Of a stretch of 64,000 nt of DNA, positions 32,995 through 41,309 are shown in pieces. A program made the translations under genes and the position numbers. Positions within the stretch are counted from its first letter, which is position 1. Each line of letters starts with the position of its first letter. The stretch is from assembly GCF_001748145.1 (NCBI RefSeq), contig NZ_BCQA01000001.1, forward strand, positions 5,358,501-5,422,500. Reading direction: 5' to 3'. The notes under the pieces were generated by a model. The model was not told the origin of the DNA. It searched no databases and was given only the letters and a program-made list of their open reading frames with translations. Origin of the DNA: Bosea sp. BIWAKO-01. GTDB lineage: Bacteria > Pseudomonadota > Alphaproteobacteria > Rhizobiales > Beijerinckiaceae.

Positions 32995-34578
32995 TCAGTT
33001 GACGGGTTCGATATCGACGATCGACTGGCTCGACAGACCTGAACCGCGGATCTTCTCCGGCATGGTGACGCGCTTGCCGTGAGCGAAGAGCTGGACCGGC
33101 TGGTAGATCGGCGCGAACGGATACTGGGACAGCACGTATTCGTGGTACTTGGTGAAGTTGACGACGCGCTCATCCCAATTGCGCGACTTGTTCATGGCGA
33201 TGTCGTTCAGCTTCTCGGCCTCGGGATCGTTGAACATCGAGACATTGGGATAGCCGAGGCGCTTGGCGCTGAAGAACCAGTCGACGATATCGGCATTGGT
33301 CCAGAGATAGGCGCGGACCGCGAGCTGATGGTCGGTCTTCTTGCGGTATTGCGAGTTGATGGTGCTGGAATCGAGGATCGTGATGTCGGCCTGCATGCCG
33401 ACCGCCTTGAGCTGGGCTTGAAGAACCTCGGCCAGTCGCTTGAATTCCGTGCCATTCTGGGCCCAGAACTTGACCTGGAGCGGCTTGCCGTCCTTGACGC
33501 GGATGCCGTTGGGTCCGGGTTTCCAGCCCGCCTCGGCGAAAAGCCGCTTCGAGCGCTCGGGGTCGTAGCTGATCTTGTATTTCGGATCGACCTTCGATTC
33601 CTGCAGCGAGGAGATCAGGAAGGTGTCGGCCACTTCGCCGAGCCCGCCATAGAGGCTCTTCATGATCTCCGCCTGGTTCACGGCGAAGGCGGTCGCCTCG
33701 CGAACCTTGATGTCGGTGAAGGGCTCCACGCTGGTGTTGATCGGCATGTAGACCAGCTCGGTGCCCGGGATCGTCACCACCTTGATCGACTTGTCGGCCT
33801 GCATGCGCGGCAGGAAGTCCGTTGGGACGGCGACGATCAGGTCGGCGCCACCGGTCTTCAGCTCGAGATAGGCAGTCGATTCCTCGGCGATCTCGCGAAA
33901 GGTCAGCTTCTTGAACTTGGCCGGCCCCTGGTTCTTCGAAAGGTCGGAGGCCCAGGCATAGTCGTCATTGCGAACAAGTACGGTCTGCTGGCCGACCGTG
34001 AACTGCTGCAGCTTGTAGGGGCCGGTGCCGACGGCCTCGCTGACGCCGAACTTGTCGCCGAGCGCCTGATAGGATTTCGGCTCGGGAATGCACATGAACG
34101 AGCTCGCGAGGTTCGAGAGCAGGTTCGGGTCAGGGTTCTTCATGTGGAAGCGCACGGTGAGGTCGTCGACGACCTCGACGCGCTCGATCGCCTCGACCGT
34201 GAAGGCATTCTCCGTGCCCTTGAACTGCGGCACCCACCATTCGATCGTCTTGGCGTTGAAGGGCTCGCCATTGTGGAACTTCACGCCGGGCTTGAGCTTG
34301 AAGGTCCATTGCATGCCGTCGGCCGAAGTCTCCCACGACGTTGCAAGCTGGCCGTGGAAGCTCTGGTCGGCATCCTGAAGGACCAGCCGGTCATAGATCA
34401 GCGTCGTCGCCGTGTTCAGCTTCGTCGCCTTGATCGGGTTGTAGGTCGGCGCGCCGACCCAACGTGCCGTCAGCACGAAGGTCGCCTCCTGCGCGACGAC
34501 AGCCGACAACGCTCCCGAGATCGCCGTCCCGGCCAGCGCGAGAGCTAACGCAGCTCCCCTCACCTTCATCTTCGTCAT
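32995..34578 (-). CDS. Family 5 ABC transporter substrate-binding protein (Dpp-like system)
   Basis: SBP_bac_5 receptor, 527 aa from the ATG at 34578, with a signal peptide (AALALALAGTAISGALSAVVAQ). Seen: TYNPIKATKLNTATTLIYDR, FKLKPGVKFHNGEPFNAKTI, AVGTGPYKLQQF, LVYMPINTSVEPFTDIKVRE and NADIVDWFFSAKRLGYPNVS. It belongs to a different subfamily from the four SBPs at 40-11781 (no NPGVNRDDN block). First transporter gene after the RpiR regulator (41-bp gap) and upstream of its own permeases. Probably binds a peptide-like substrate processed by the M81 protein. Confidence 0.93.
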   Translation of the reverse strand: MTKMKVRGAALALALAGTAISGALSAVVAQEATFVLTARWVGAPTYNPIKATKLNTATTLIYDRLVLQDADQSFHGQLATSWETSADGMQWTFKLKPGVKFHNGEPFNAKTIEWWVPQFKGTENAFTVEAIERVEVVDDLTVRFHMKNPDPNLLSNLASSFMCIPEPKSYQALGDKFGVSEAVGTGPYKLQQFTVGQQTVLVRNDDYAWASDLSKNQGPAKFKKLTFREIAEESTAYLELKTGGADLIVAVPTDFLPRMQADKSIKVVTIPGTELVYMPINTSVEPFTDIKVREATAFAVNQAEIMKSLYGGLGEVADTFLISSLQESKVDPKYKISYDPERSKRLFAEAGWKPGPNGIRVKDGKPLQVKFWAQNGTEFKRLAEVLQAQLKAVGMQADITILDSSTINSQYRKKTDHQLAVRAYLWTNADIVDWFFSAKRLGYPNVSMFNDPEAEKLNDIAMNKSRNWDERVVNFTKYHEYVLSQYPFAPIYQPVQLFAHGKRVTMPEKIRGSGLSSQSIVDIEPVN

Positions 34579-34619
34579 GATGCCATTCCCCTCTTTTTTG
34601 ATTGATGCTGGGTCTTCGT

Positions 34620-35498
34620 TCACTCGACGGGGCCTGAACCATCCCCCACATGCCCCGTGAATCGGCTGTAGAGCGTCGCCATCCTGTTCAAACGCTCCTC
34701 GACGGACGGGCCGAGCTCGATGAAGACGCTGTTGACCAGGAGGCTGCCGAGGCTCGCCATCTGCGCGGTCGAGTCCCAGAACTGGTTGAACTCGGTCGAA
34801 ACCACGAGAACCTCGTCGACGAGGTCCCGGCCCCAATCGCAGAACGCGTCGGTCACGAGCGTGGTCCGGATGCCGGCCTGCTTGGCTTCGCGGGCCAGAA
34901 GCTTGGCCATGCGCGAATAGCGGCGGGCCTCGAAGATCACGAGACAGGGCGACGGCCCGCCCGAGAGCAGCAGCTCGGCGAAATTGCCACCTGCAAGATC
35001 GATGAGATGGACGCCCTCGCGCAGGTACTGGAGCTGGTTGGCGAGATACTGGGCGAGGCCCCGCTCCGTCTGGAAGCCCGTGACATAGACGGCCGAAGCC
35101 GCGGCAAGCCGCTTGGCGACCCGCTTCCATTCATCCGTCTGGGCCAGCTCGTAGATGGCCACCAGGCCGGAGATCTCGAGCTGCAGGCCGCGGGCGAGCT
35201 GATCCTCGCCGGCCAGGCTGCGCTGCTGGAAATCGCGCAGCCGGTCGCTGATCAGCCAGGGCCGGTCGCCGATATCCTGCCTGAGCTGTTCCTTGAGGTC
35301 CTTGAAGCTCTTGTAGCCGAGCGAGCGGCAGAAGCGTCCAACCGTCGGTTCGCTGACCTCGACCTTTTCGGCCAGGCTCCCAGCTGTCTCGAACGGCACG
35401 CTGTTCAGGCGCGCCAGCATGTAGCTCGCCAGCGCCTTGTCGGCCTTGGAGCCGTCCTCAAGGCAAGCCTGCAGTCTATGGCGCAGCGTCTGGGTCAT
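34620..35498 (-). CDS. MurR/RpiR-family transcriptional regulator
   Basis: Regulator of 292 aa from the ATG at 35498; a TTG at 35522 would add 8 residues. N-terminal HTH_6 domain (LASYMLARLNSVPFETAGSL; VEVSEPTVGRFCRSLGYKSF) and a C-terminal SIS domain (AASAVYVTGFQTERGLAQYL; LVIFEARRYSRMAKLLAREA; LVTDAFCDWGRDLVDEVLVV). The SIS domain usually senses phosphosugars, but RpiR proteins beside Dpp-type operons also exist. First gene of the operon SBP-dppB-dppC-M81, divergent from the DadA-like gene across 153 bp with AAGAAA/TTTCTT dyads. Confidence 0.93.
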   Translation of the reverse strand: MTQTLRHRLQACLEDGSKADKALASYMLARLNSVPFETAGSLAEKVEVSEPTVGRFCRSLGYKSFKDLKEQLRQDIGDRPWLISDRLRDFQQRSLAGEDQLARGLQLEISGLVAIYELAQTDEWKRVAKRLAAASAVYVTGFQTERGLAQYLANQLQYLREGVHLIDLAGGNFAELLLSGGPSPCLVIFEARRYSRMAKLLAREAKQAGIRTTLVTDAFCDWGRDLVDEVLVVSTEFNQFWDSTAQMASLGSLLVNSVFIELGPSVEERLNRMATLYSRFTGHVGDGSGPVE

Positions 35499-35523
35499 GG
35501 GTTTGCCCGGTTGATGGCGCAAT

Positions 35524-35568
35524 CAAGAAATTTTTCTTTCATAGTGTCAAACGATTTTTCTTTTCTTG
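35524..35568. promoter_or_regulatory. AT-rich divergent region with AAGAAA/TTTCTT dyads, candidate RpiR operator
   Basis: AAGAAATTTTTCTT (35525-35538) has perfect 6-bp arms around a 2-bp centre. In addition CAAGAAA (35524-35530) and TTTCTTG (35562-35568) form a wider dyad. RpiR proteins often bind GAAA-N-TTTC type sites. It lies in the divergent gap between the RpiR and DadA-like genes and should control both. Confidence 0.55.
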
Positions 35569-35651
35569 CATATCGCCGAAAAATGAGGCTTCTCGAACGG
35601 GTCGCCCGGCCTTTGGGTCGAGCGCGACGCAAGTGATGCCGCCGAGGAGCG

Positions 35652-36917
35652 ATGGGCCAAACGATCAAGCAATCCGACGTCATCGTGCTGGGCGCGGGCA
35701 TCGTCGGAGTCAGCGTGGCGCTGCATCTGCAGGCGCGTGGTCGTGCGGTGACGCTGATCGACAAGGGGCTGCCCGGCGCCGAAACCAGCCATGGCAATGC
35801 CGGCCTGATCGAGCGTTCCTCGGTGATTCCCTATGCCTTCCCGCGGGACCTCGCCACGATCCTGGCCTATGCCTCGAACCGCTCGGTCGCGGTGCGCTAT
35901 CAGCCGGATTTCCTGGCGCGGATCCTGCCCTGGCTCGCCCGATACTGGTGGCACTCGGCAAGCGAGCGATTGAACCGCGCCGCCCGGGAGATGCTGCCGC
36001 TGATCGAGCGCTGTATCGGCGAGCATGAGCTTTTCGCGGGGCCGGCCGAGGTCGAGCCGCTGATGCGTCGCGAGGGCTGGATCGAGTACTACCGGTCAAC
36101 GCGCAGCTTCGAACGAGCGGCTGAAGGTGCGGCCGAGCTTGGTCCGTTCCAACTGTCCTATGATGTCCTCGACAGGCACGCGCTCAATCGCCGGGAGCCG
36201 GCCCTGCAGGGCGATATCGCCGGTGCACTGCACTGGCGCGATCCGGTCACCGTCAGCGATCCCGGCGCCGTGACCCGTGCCTATGCGAAGCTCTTTACGG
36301 CGCGTGGCGGCGAGCTCGTCACCGGCGATGCGAAGGGCCTGGAACAGAACGGCGCGACCTGGGCGATCACGACACCGCGTGCGCAGTACCGCGCCGGAGC
36401 GGCCGTCGTCGCGCTCGGCCCCTGGTCGGACGATCTCTGCCGGCGTTTCGGCTACCGTTTTCCGCTCGCCTACAAGCGCGGGTACCACATGCATTATGAG
36501 GCACAGGGCAATGCTGTGCTGAACCACCCGATCTGCGATGCAGAGGCCGGTTTCGTGCTGTCGCCGATGATGCGCGGCATCCGCCTGACCACGGGAATCG
36601 AACTGGCGGCCCGTGATGCCCCCTCCGACACGCGGCAGATGAAGCAGGCGGAGCAGATCGCTCGGCGCATCTTCCCGCTCGGCAAGGCGGTCGATCCCGC
36701 GCCCTGGCGCGGGGCACGCCCGTGCCTGCCCGACATGAAGCCGATCATCGGCAAGGCGCCAAGGCATGACGGGCTCTGGTTCACCTTTGGCCATGCCCAT
36801 CACGGCTTTACGCTCGGGCCCGTCACCGGTCGCCTGCTCGGGGAAATGATGACCGGCGAGGAGCCGTTCACCGATCCGCGCCCCTATGCCGCCGAGCGCT
36901 TCACCGAACGCGGCTGA
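35652..36917 (+). CDS. FAD-dependent amino acid dehydrogenase/oxidase (DadA family)
   Basis: DAO-fold flavoprotein, 421 aa. Dinucleotide-binding motif GAGIVGVSVALHL near residues 16-28, then TLIDKGLPGAETSHGNAGLI as in D-amino acid dehydrogenase small subunits; C-terminal GARPCLPDMKPIIGKAPRHD and LWFTFGHAHHGFTLGPVTGR complete the FAD site. The ATG at 35652 has GAGGAG upstream. Expected to oxidise an amino acid (often a D-isomer) to the keto acid and ammonia, passing electrons to the respiratory chain. Divergent from the RpiR-Dpp-M81 operon, so it may act on amino acids released from the imported peptide. Confidence 0.9.
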   Translation: MGQTIKQSDVIVLGAGIVGVSVALHLQARGRAVTLIDKGLPGAETSHGNAGLIERSSVIPYAFPRDLATILAYASNRSVAVRYQPDFLARILPWLARYWWHSASERLNRAAREMLPLIERCIGEHELFAGPAEVEPLMRREGWIEYYRSTRSFERAAEGAAELGPFQLSYDVLDRHALNRREPALQGDIAGALHWRDPVTVSDPGAVTRAYAKLFTARGGELVTGDAKGLEQNGATWAITTPRAQYRAGAAVVALGPWSDDLCRRFGYRFPLAYKRGYHMHYEAQGNAVLNHPICDAEAGFVLSPMMRGIRLTTGIELAARDAPSDTRQMKQAEQIARRIFPLGKAVDPAPWRGARPCLPDMKPIIGKAPRHDGLWFTFGHAHHGFTLGPVTGRLLGEMMTGEEPFTDPRPYAAERFTERG

Positions 36918-37063
36918 ACAGAGATCCGAGGCTGCTCGGTTGCGCTGCGATTATGAGGCGGCCAGCGGCGTGATGCATGACAGCTCCGGCGCCCGCTCAA
37001 GACCTTGCTGATCCGGCATAGCAAGTCAGGCCCAGTGTAATCAGGCATTCACATTTTGCGTGA

Positions 37064-37080
37064 TTCAGTTGCAAACTGAA
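37064..37080. promoter_or_regulatory. 17-bp perfect dyad upstream of the DeoR/GlpR gene
   Basis: TTCAGTT (37064-37070) and AACTGAA (37074-37080) with a 3-bp centre, 35 bp before the start of the DeoR-family gene. A candidate autoregulatory operator. The rest of the 197-bp gap (36918-37114) shows no gene. Confidence 0.5.
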
Positions 37081-37114
37081 AGCCAATCGCAATCACACTT
37101 GCACTGACAGGCTC

Positions 37115-37891
37115 ATGGATCAGCTCAGCACCCCTCGGCAGGCCGAGATTTTGGCCACGGCGCGCTTGCAGGGAAAGGTCGGCGTCGACGAGCTGGCCGC
37201 TCGCTTCGATGTGAGCCCGCAGACGATTCGCAAGGACCTCAACGAGCTGTGCGACCGCAGGTTGATGACCCGCATTCATGGCGGCGCCGTCATCGCTTCG
37301 GGGGTCGAGAACGTCGCCTACGAGGCCCGCCGCTTCATTGCGCAGGCCGAGAAGCGCGCCATCGGGGAAGCGGCTGCCCGGCTGATTCCCAACAACGCCT
37401 CGCTCTTCATCAATATCGGCACCACGACCGAGGAGGTCGCGCGCGCCTTGATGCAGCACGAGGACCTGATGGTCATCACCAACAACCTGAATGTCGCGAC
37501 GCTGCTGTACCGGCAGCCGAGGATCGACGTGGTGCTGGCCGGCGGGCCGGTCCGGCGCGCGGATGGCGGATTGATCGGCTCGAGCACGGCCGAGTTCATC
37601 AGCCAGTTCAAGGTCGATTATGCCGTGATCGGGGCCTCGGCCATCGATGAGGATGGTGCGCTGCTCGATTTCGATTTCCGCGAGGTCAAGATCTCACGCG
37701 CGATCATCGATAATGCACGGCGGGTGATGCTGGTTGCCGACCGGTTGAAACTGGAACGGGCGGCACCGATCCGCATCGGGCATCTTTCTGAAGTCGATGT
37801 CTTCGTCACCGACGAACTGCCCTCGCCCGCGTTGCGAACCCTATGCAAAGGTGAAGCCGTCCAGCTCGTCGAAGTCGGCCGCCAGGATTGA
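37115..37891 (+). CDS. glpR: DeoR-family transcriptional regulator (GlpR-like)
   Basis: DeoR/GlpR regulator, 258 aa. HTH: RQAEILATARLQGKVGVDEL, ARFDVSPQTIRKDLNELCDR, RIHGGAV. C-terminal sugar-phosphate sensor domain: EKRAIGEAAARLIPNNASLF, NIGTTTEEVARALM, NNLNVATLL, GGPVRRADGGLIG, VDYAVIGASAIDEDGALLDF. It stands 146 bp upstream of glpD on the same strand, so it most likely represses glycerol-3-phosphate metabolism and is released by glycerol-3-phosphate. The gene symbol rests on this context as much as on sequence. Confidence 0.85.
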   Translation: MDQLSTPRQAEILATARLQGKVGVDELAARFDVSPQTIRKDLNELCDRRLMTRIHGGAVIASGVENVAYEARRFIAQAEKRAIGEAAARLIPNNASLFINIGTTTEEVARALMQHEDLMVITNNLNVATLLYRQPRIDVVLAGGPVRRADGGLIGSSTAEFISQFKVDYAVIGASAIDEDGALLDFDFREVKISRAIIDNARRVMLVADRLKLERAAPIRIGHLSEVDVFVTDELPSPALRTLCKGEAVQLVEVGRQD

Positions 37892-37906
37892 CCCGCACGG
37901 GCGCGC

Positions 37907-37925
37907 TCGCCCCATATTCGGGCGA
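37907..37925 (+). terminator. Small stem-loop after the GlpR-like gene
   Basis: TCGCCC (37907-37912) and GGGCGA (37920-37925), 7-nt loop, 16 bp after the stop codon. Weak terminator-like structure with no T-run. The remaining gap before glpD (to 38037) is AT-rich and contains TTTGAT-type direct repeats on the minus strand (about 37983-38003) that could be a DeoR-type operator. Confidence 0.35.
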
Positions 37926-38037
37926 ACGTGTCGTGCTGGCGGAGTCATTGCTTTCGCTTTTAGGTTCACCTATTCAAAAAACATCATCAAAACGAAATCA
38001 AATCTGAAGCTATCACCCCGCCAGCCGGAGAGACGCC

Positions 38038-39582
38038 GTGACCGCCGTTCCCGAGAAAGCCGCCCAGCCATATGATCTTGCGATCATCGGCGGTGGTGTG
38101 AATGGCTGCGGCATCGCGCGCGACGCATCCGGCCGCGGCGCCTCCGTCATCCTGTTCGAGCAGAGCGACCTCGCCAGCGCGACCTCCTCGGCCTCGACCA
38201 AGCTGGTCCATGGCGGGTTGCGCTATCTCGAGCATTACGAGTTTCGGCTGGTGCGCGAGGCGCTGATGGAGCGGGAGGTGCTCTGGCAGCTTGCGCCGCA
38301 CATCATCCGGCCGCTGCGGTTCGTGCTGCCGCATCACAAGGGCCTCCGCCCGGCCTGGCTGCTGCGGCTTGGTCTCTTCCTCTATGACCATATTGGCGGG
38401 CGAAAGCTCCTGCCGCCGACCAGCACCATCGACCTCCGGCAAGCCCCGCAGGGTCAGCCGTTGAAGCCGGAGCTGGTGAAGGCCTTCGAATACTCAGATT
38501 GCTGGGTCGAGGACTCGCGGCTCGTCGTACTGAACGCGGCCGATGCTGCAGCGCGCGGCGCCGAAATCCATACGCGCACGAAAGTGCTCCATGCCGAGCG
38601 CGACGGGGACGCCTGGCGTATCACCACGGTGCGGGACGGCGTGCGCGGCAGCGTCCGCGCCAAGGCCCTGGTGAACGCAGCCGGCCCCTGGGTCGGACAG
38701 GTCCTGAACGGGATCGTTCGCTCGAACACCCAGGCCGCCGTGCGCATGGTCCAGGGCAGCCATATCGTGGTGCGCAAGCTCTACGATCATGATCGCTGTT
38801 ATATCTTCCAGAATTCCGACGGCCGGATCGTCTTCGCCATTCCCTATGAGCGCGACTTCACGCTGATCGGCACGACTGACCGCGACTATCACGGTGACCC
38901 CGCGACCGCGTCGGCCACGGCCGAAGAGATCGATTATCTCTGCACGGCGGCAAGCGAATATTTCAAGCAGCCGGTGACGCGCGACGGCGTGGTCTGGACC
39001 TATTCCGGTGTCCGCCCGCTTTATGACGATGGCGCCTCGATGGCCCAGGAGGCGACGCGCGATTACGTCCTGACCCTGGACGCGCCCGACAGGGAGGCGC
39101 CGCTGCTGTCGGTGTTTGGTGGGAAGATCACCACCTATCGCCGGCTGGCGGAGGCCGCGATCGAGCGCCTCGCGCCGCATGCGGGCTGGGCCAAGCAGCC
39201 CAGCTGGACGGTCAGCGGCCCCTTGCCGGGTGGCGACTTTCCTGTGACCGGCTTCGATACGCTCGCCGCCTCGATCAGTGCCGCGTATCCGTGGCTGCAG
39301 CGCGAGACCGTCACCCGGCTCGCCCGTGCCTATGGTACCAGGGCCCGCGATATCCTTGATGGCGCCGGCTCGCTCGCCGATCTTGGCCAGCATTTCGGCG
39401 CCGATCTCTACGAGTGCGAAGTCCGCTACCTCATGCGCGCGGAATGGGCCGAGAGGGCCGAGGATGTGCTCTGGCGCCGGAGCAAGCTCGGCCTGAGGCT
39501 GTCGGAGGCCGGGGCCCGGACACTCGACGCCTTCATGACCAGCGCCGCGGAAGTGCGCCTCGCCCCCGCGACGCGAGGCTGA
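38038..39582 (+). CDS. glpD: Aerobic glycerol-3-phosphate dehydrogenase
   Basis: FAD-dependent, membrane-associated glycerol-3-phosphate:quinone oxidoreductase, 514 aa, giving dihydroxyacetone phosphate. GTG start at 38038 with GGAG 7 nt upstream. Seen: DLAIIGGGVNGCGIARDASG, SDLASATSSASTKLVHGGLR, YLEHYEFRLVREALMEREVL, PHIIRPLRFVLPHHKGLRPA, GSHIVVRKLYDHDRCYIFQN and FTLIGTTDRDYHGDPATASA. Full length with the usual C-terminal domain (EVRYLMRAEWAERAEDVLWR). Downstream of the GlpR-like regulator. glpF, glpK and a glycerol-3-phosphate importer are not in the window. Confidence 0.96.
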   Translation: MTAVPEKAAQPYDLAIIGGGVNGCGIARDASGRGASVILFEQSDLASATSSASTKLVHGGLRYLEHYEFRLVREALMEREVLWQLAPHIIRPLRFVLPHHKGLRPAWLLRLGLFLYDHIGGRKLLPPTSTIDLRQAPQGQPLKPELVKAFEYSDCWVEDSRLVVLNAADAAARGAEIHTRTKVLHAERDGDAWRITTVRDGVRGSVRAKALVNAAGPWVGQVLNGIVRSNTQAAVRMVQGSHIVVRKLYDHDRCYIFQNSDGRIVFAIPYERDFTLIGTTDRDYHGDPATASATAEEIDYLCTAASEYFKQPVTRDGVVWTYSGVRPLYDDGASMAQEATRDYVLTLDAPDREAPLLSVFGGKITTYRRLAEAAIERLAPHAGWAKQPSWTVSGPLPGGDFPVTGFDTLAASISAAYPWLQRETVTRLARAYGTRARDILDGAGSLADLGQHFGADLYECEVRYLMRAEWAERAEDVLWRRSKLGLRLSEAGARTLDAFMTSAAEVRLAPATRG

Positions 39583-39704
39583 CCTCCTGCGGTTGCGTCC
39601 ATCGGCCCGTGCGGCGCCGTCTGCTCCCTTGCGCTTGATCAAGCTTCGGGAATGACGCACCACTTTGCGCCCTGCCCTAGGGTCCCGGATTGCGAGTTTC
39701 CGCC

Positions 39705-41198
39705 ATGACTGCCTATGCCGAGCTTTCCGCCCATTTTGGCCGCGTCGCCGCCCTGTCCAATGCCATCGGCATCCTGCAATGGGACAATGACGCGATGATG
39801 CCGAAGGGAGCGGCCGATACGCGGGCCGAGAGCATGGCGCTGTTGCATGTGATGCGCCATGGCATGGTCACGGAGGCCCGCATTGGCGACTGGCTGCCGG
39901 CAGCCGAGGCCGATACGACGCTCGGGCCCTGGGAGCGGGCCAATCTGCGCGAGATCCGGCGCAGCTGGACGGTCGAGACGGCGTTGCCCAGCGATCTGGT
40001 CGAGGCATCGAGCAAGGCGGTTTCGGCCTGTGAGATGCGCTGGCGCCAGGCCCGGGCCGATTCCGATTTTGCCGGCCTGCTGCCCTTTCTCGCCGAGGTG
40101 CTCAAGCTTCAGCGCGAGATCGGGCGGGCCAAGGGCGAGCGGCTCGGGCTCTCGCCCTATGATGCGCTGTTGAATGATTACGAGCCCGGCGGTCGCTCGC
40201 AGCGGATCGACGGGCTGTTCGACGATCTCGCCGCCTTCCTCCCGGGTTTCACGCAGGATGCGTTGGCGGCGCAGGCCAGGCGGCCTGCAGCCCCAAGGGC
40301 GGAGGGCCCCTTCCCGATCGAGGCGCAGCGCGCACTTGGCCTGAAGATGATGGCGGCGCTCGGCTATGATTTCGAGCGTGGCCGGCTCGATATCTCGACA
40401 CATCCCTTCTGCGGGGGCGCTGACAATGACGTGCGCATCACCACACGCTATGACGAGGCCGACTTCACCAAGGCCCTGATGGGCGTGCTGCACGAGACCG
40501 GCCACGCCCTTTACGAGCAGGGCCGCCCGCAGGAATGGCTGAGCCAGCCGGTCAGCCATGCGCGTGGCATGAGCCTGCATGAGAGCCAGTCGCTGCTGAT
40601 CGAGATGCAGGCCTGCCGGAGCCATGAATTCATGAGCTTCGCGGCACCGCTGATGCGCGAGGCCTTTGGCGCGAGCGGTGCGGCCTGGGACGCCGAGGCG
40701 CTGTGGCGCAATGCGACGCGGGTCCAGCCCGGCTTCATCCGTGTCGATGCCGACGAGGTCACTTATCCCGCCCATGTCATCCTGCGCTATCGACTGGAGC
40801 AGGCCCTGATCGCGGACGCCATGCCGCTCTCGGAGCTGTCCTCGGCCTGGAACGAGCAGATGCGGCAGCTGCTCGGCATCACGCCGCCGGACGACCGGCT
40901 CGGCTGCTTGCAGGACGTGCACTGGCCGAGCGGCGGCTGGGGCTATTTCCCGACCTATACGCTCGGCGCGATGACGGCCGCGCAGATCTTCGACGCAGCC
41001 TGCCGGGCGCAGCCAGAGATCCTGCCCGCGATCGGCCGCGGCGACTTCTCCCCGCTCCTCGACTGGTTGCGGACCAATATCCACAGCCTGGGCTCGCTCT
41101 ACGAGACGGACGAGTTGCTGACCCGCGCCACCGGCCGCCCGCTCGATGCCGGAGTGTTCAAGGCGCATCTGCGTCGACGCTATGTCGGAGAAGGCTGA
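39705..41198 (+). CDS. M32-family metallocarboxypeptidase
   Basis: Carboxypeptidase Taq-type enzyme, 497 aa, cytoplasmic. ATG at 39705 preferred over an in-frame TTG at 39690. Zinc site HETGHALYE with His263-Glu264 and His267; downstream family motifs HESQSLLIEMQACRSHEFM and IRVDADEVTYPAHVILRYRL (the M32 hallmark region) and GYFPTYTLGAMTAAQIF. Releases C-terminal residues from peptides. It stands between glpD and a DeoR gene with no clear functional link; probably a peptide-recycling enzyme. Confidence 0.94.
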   Translation: MTAYAELSAHFGRVAALSNAIGILQWDNDAMMPKGAADTRAESMALLHVMRHGMVTEARIGDWLPAAEADTTLGPWERANLREIRRSWTVETALPSDLVEASSKAVSACEMRWRQARADSDFAGLLPFLAEVLKLQREIGRAKGERLGLSPYDALLNDYEPGGRSQRIDGLFDDLAAFLPGFTQDALAAQARRPAAPRAEGPFPIEAQRALGLKMMAALGYDFERGRLDISTHPFCGGADNDVRITTRYDEADFTKALMGVLHETGHALYEQGRPQEWLSQPVSHARGMSLHESQSLLIEMQACRSHEFMSFAAPLMREAFGASGAAWDAEALWRNATRVQPGFIRVDADEVTYPAHVILRYRLEQALIADAMPLSELSSAWNEQMRQLLGITPPDDRLGCLQDVHWPSGGWGYFPTYTLGAMTAAQIFDAACRAQPEILPAIGRGDFSPLLDWLRTNIHSLGSLYETDELLTRATGRPLDAGVFKAHLRRRYVGEG

Positions 41199-41228
41199 CA
41201 TCGCCCGCAATTGAGCTGGCAGAAATGT

Positions 41229-41238
41229 AAGATATCTT
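41229..41238. promoter_or_regulatory. 10-bp palindrome upstream of the second DeoR gene
   Basis: AAGATATCTT is a perfect palindrome in the 111-bp gap before the DeoR-family start at 41310. Weak candidate operator or promoter element. Confidence 0.3.
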
Positions 41239-41309
41239 CCACAATCGCGAACAGGCCGGGCGCGGCGCTCCCGCGACCGGCTCTCTTCGTTCAGGTGCAA
41301 GAGGTCGAC

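Noticed and set aside
34579..35130. N-terminal extension of the SBP at 32995 into the RpiR gene
   Set aside because: The extension is out of frame with the RpiR gene and precedes a clear signal peptide start at 34578.
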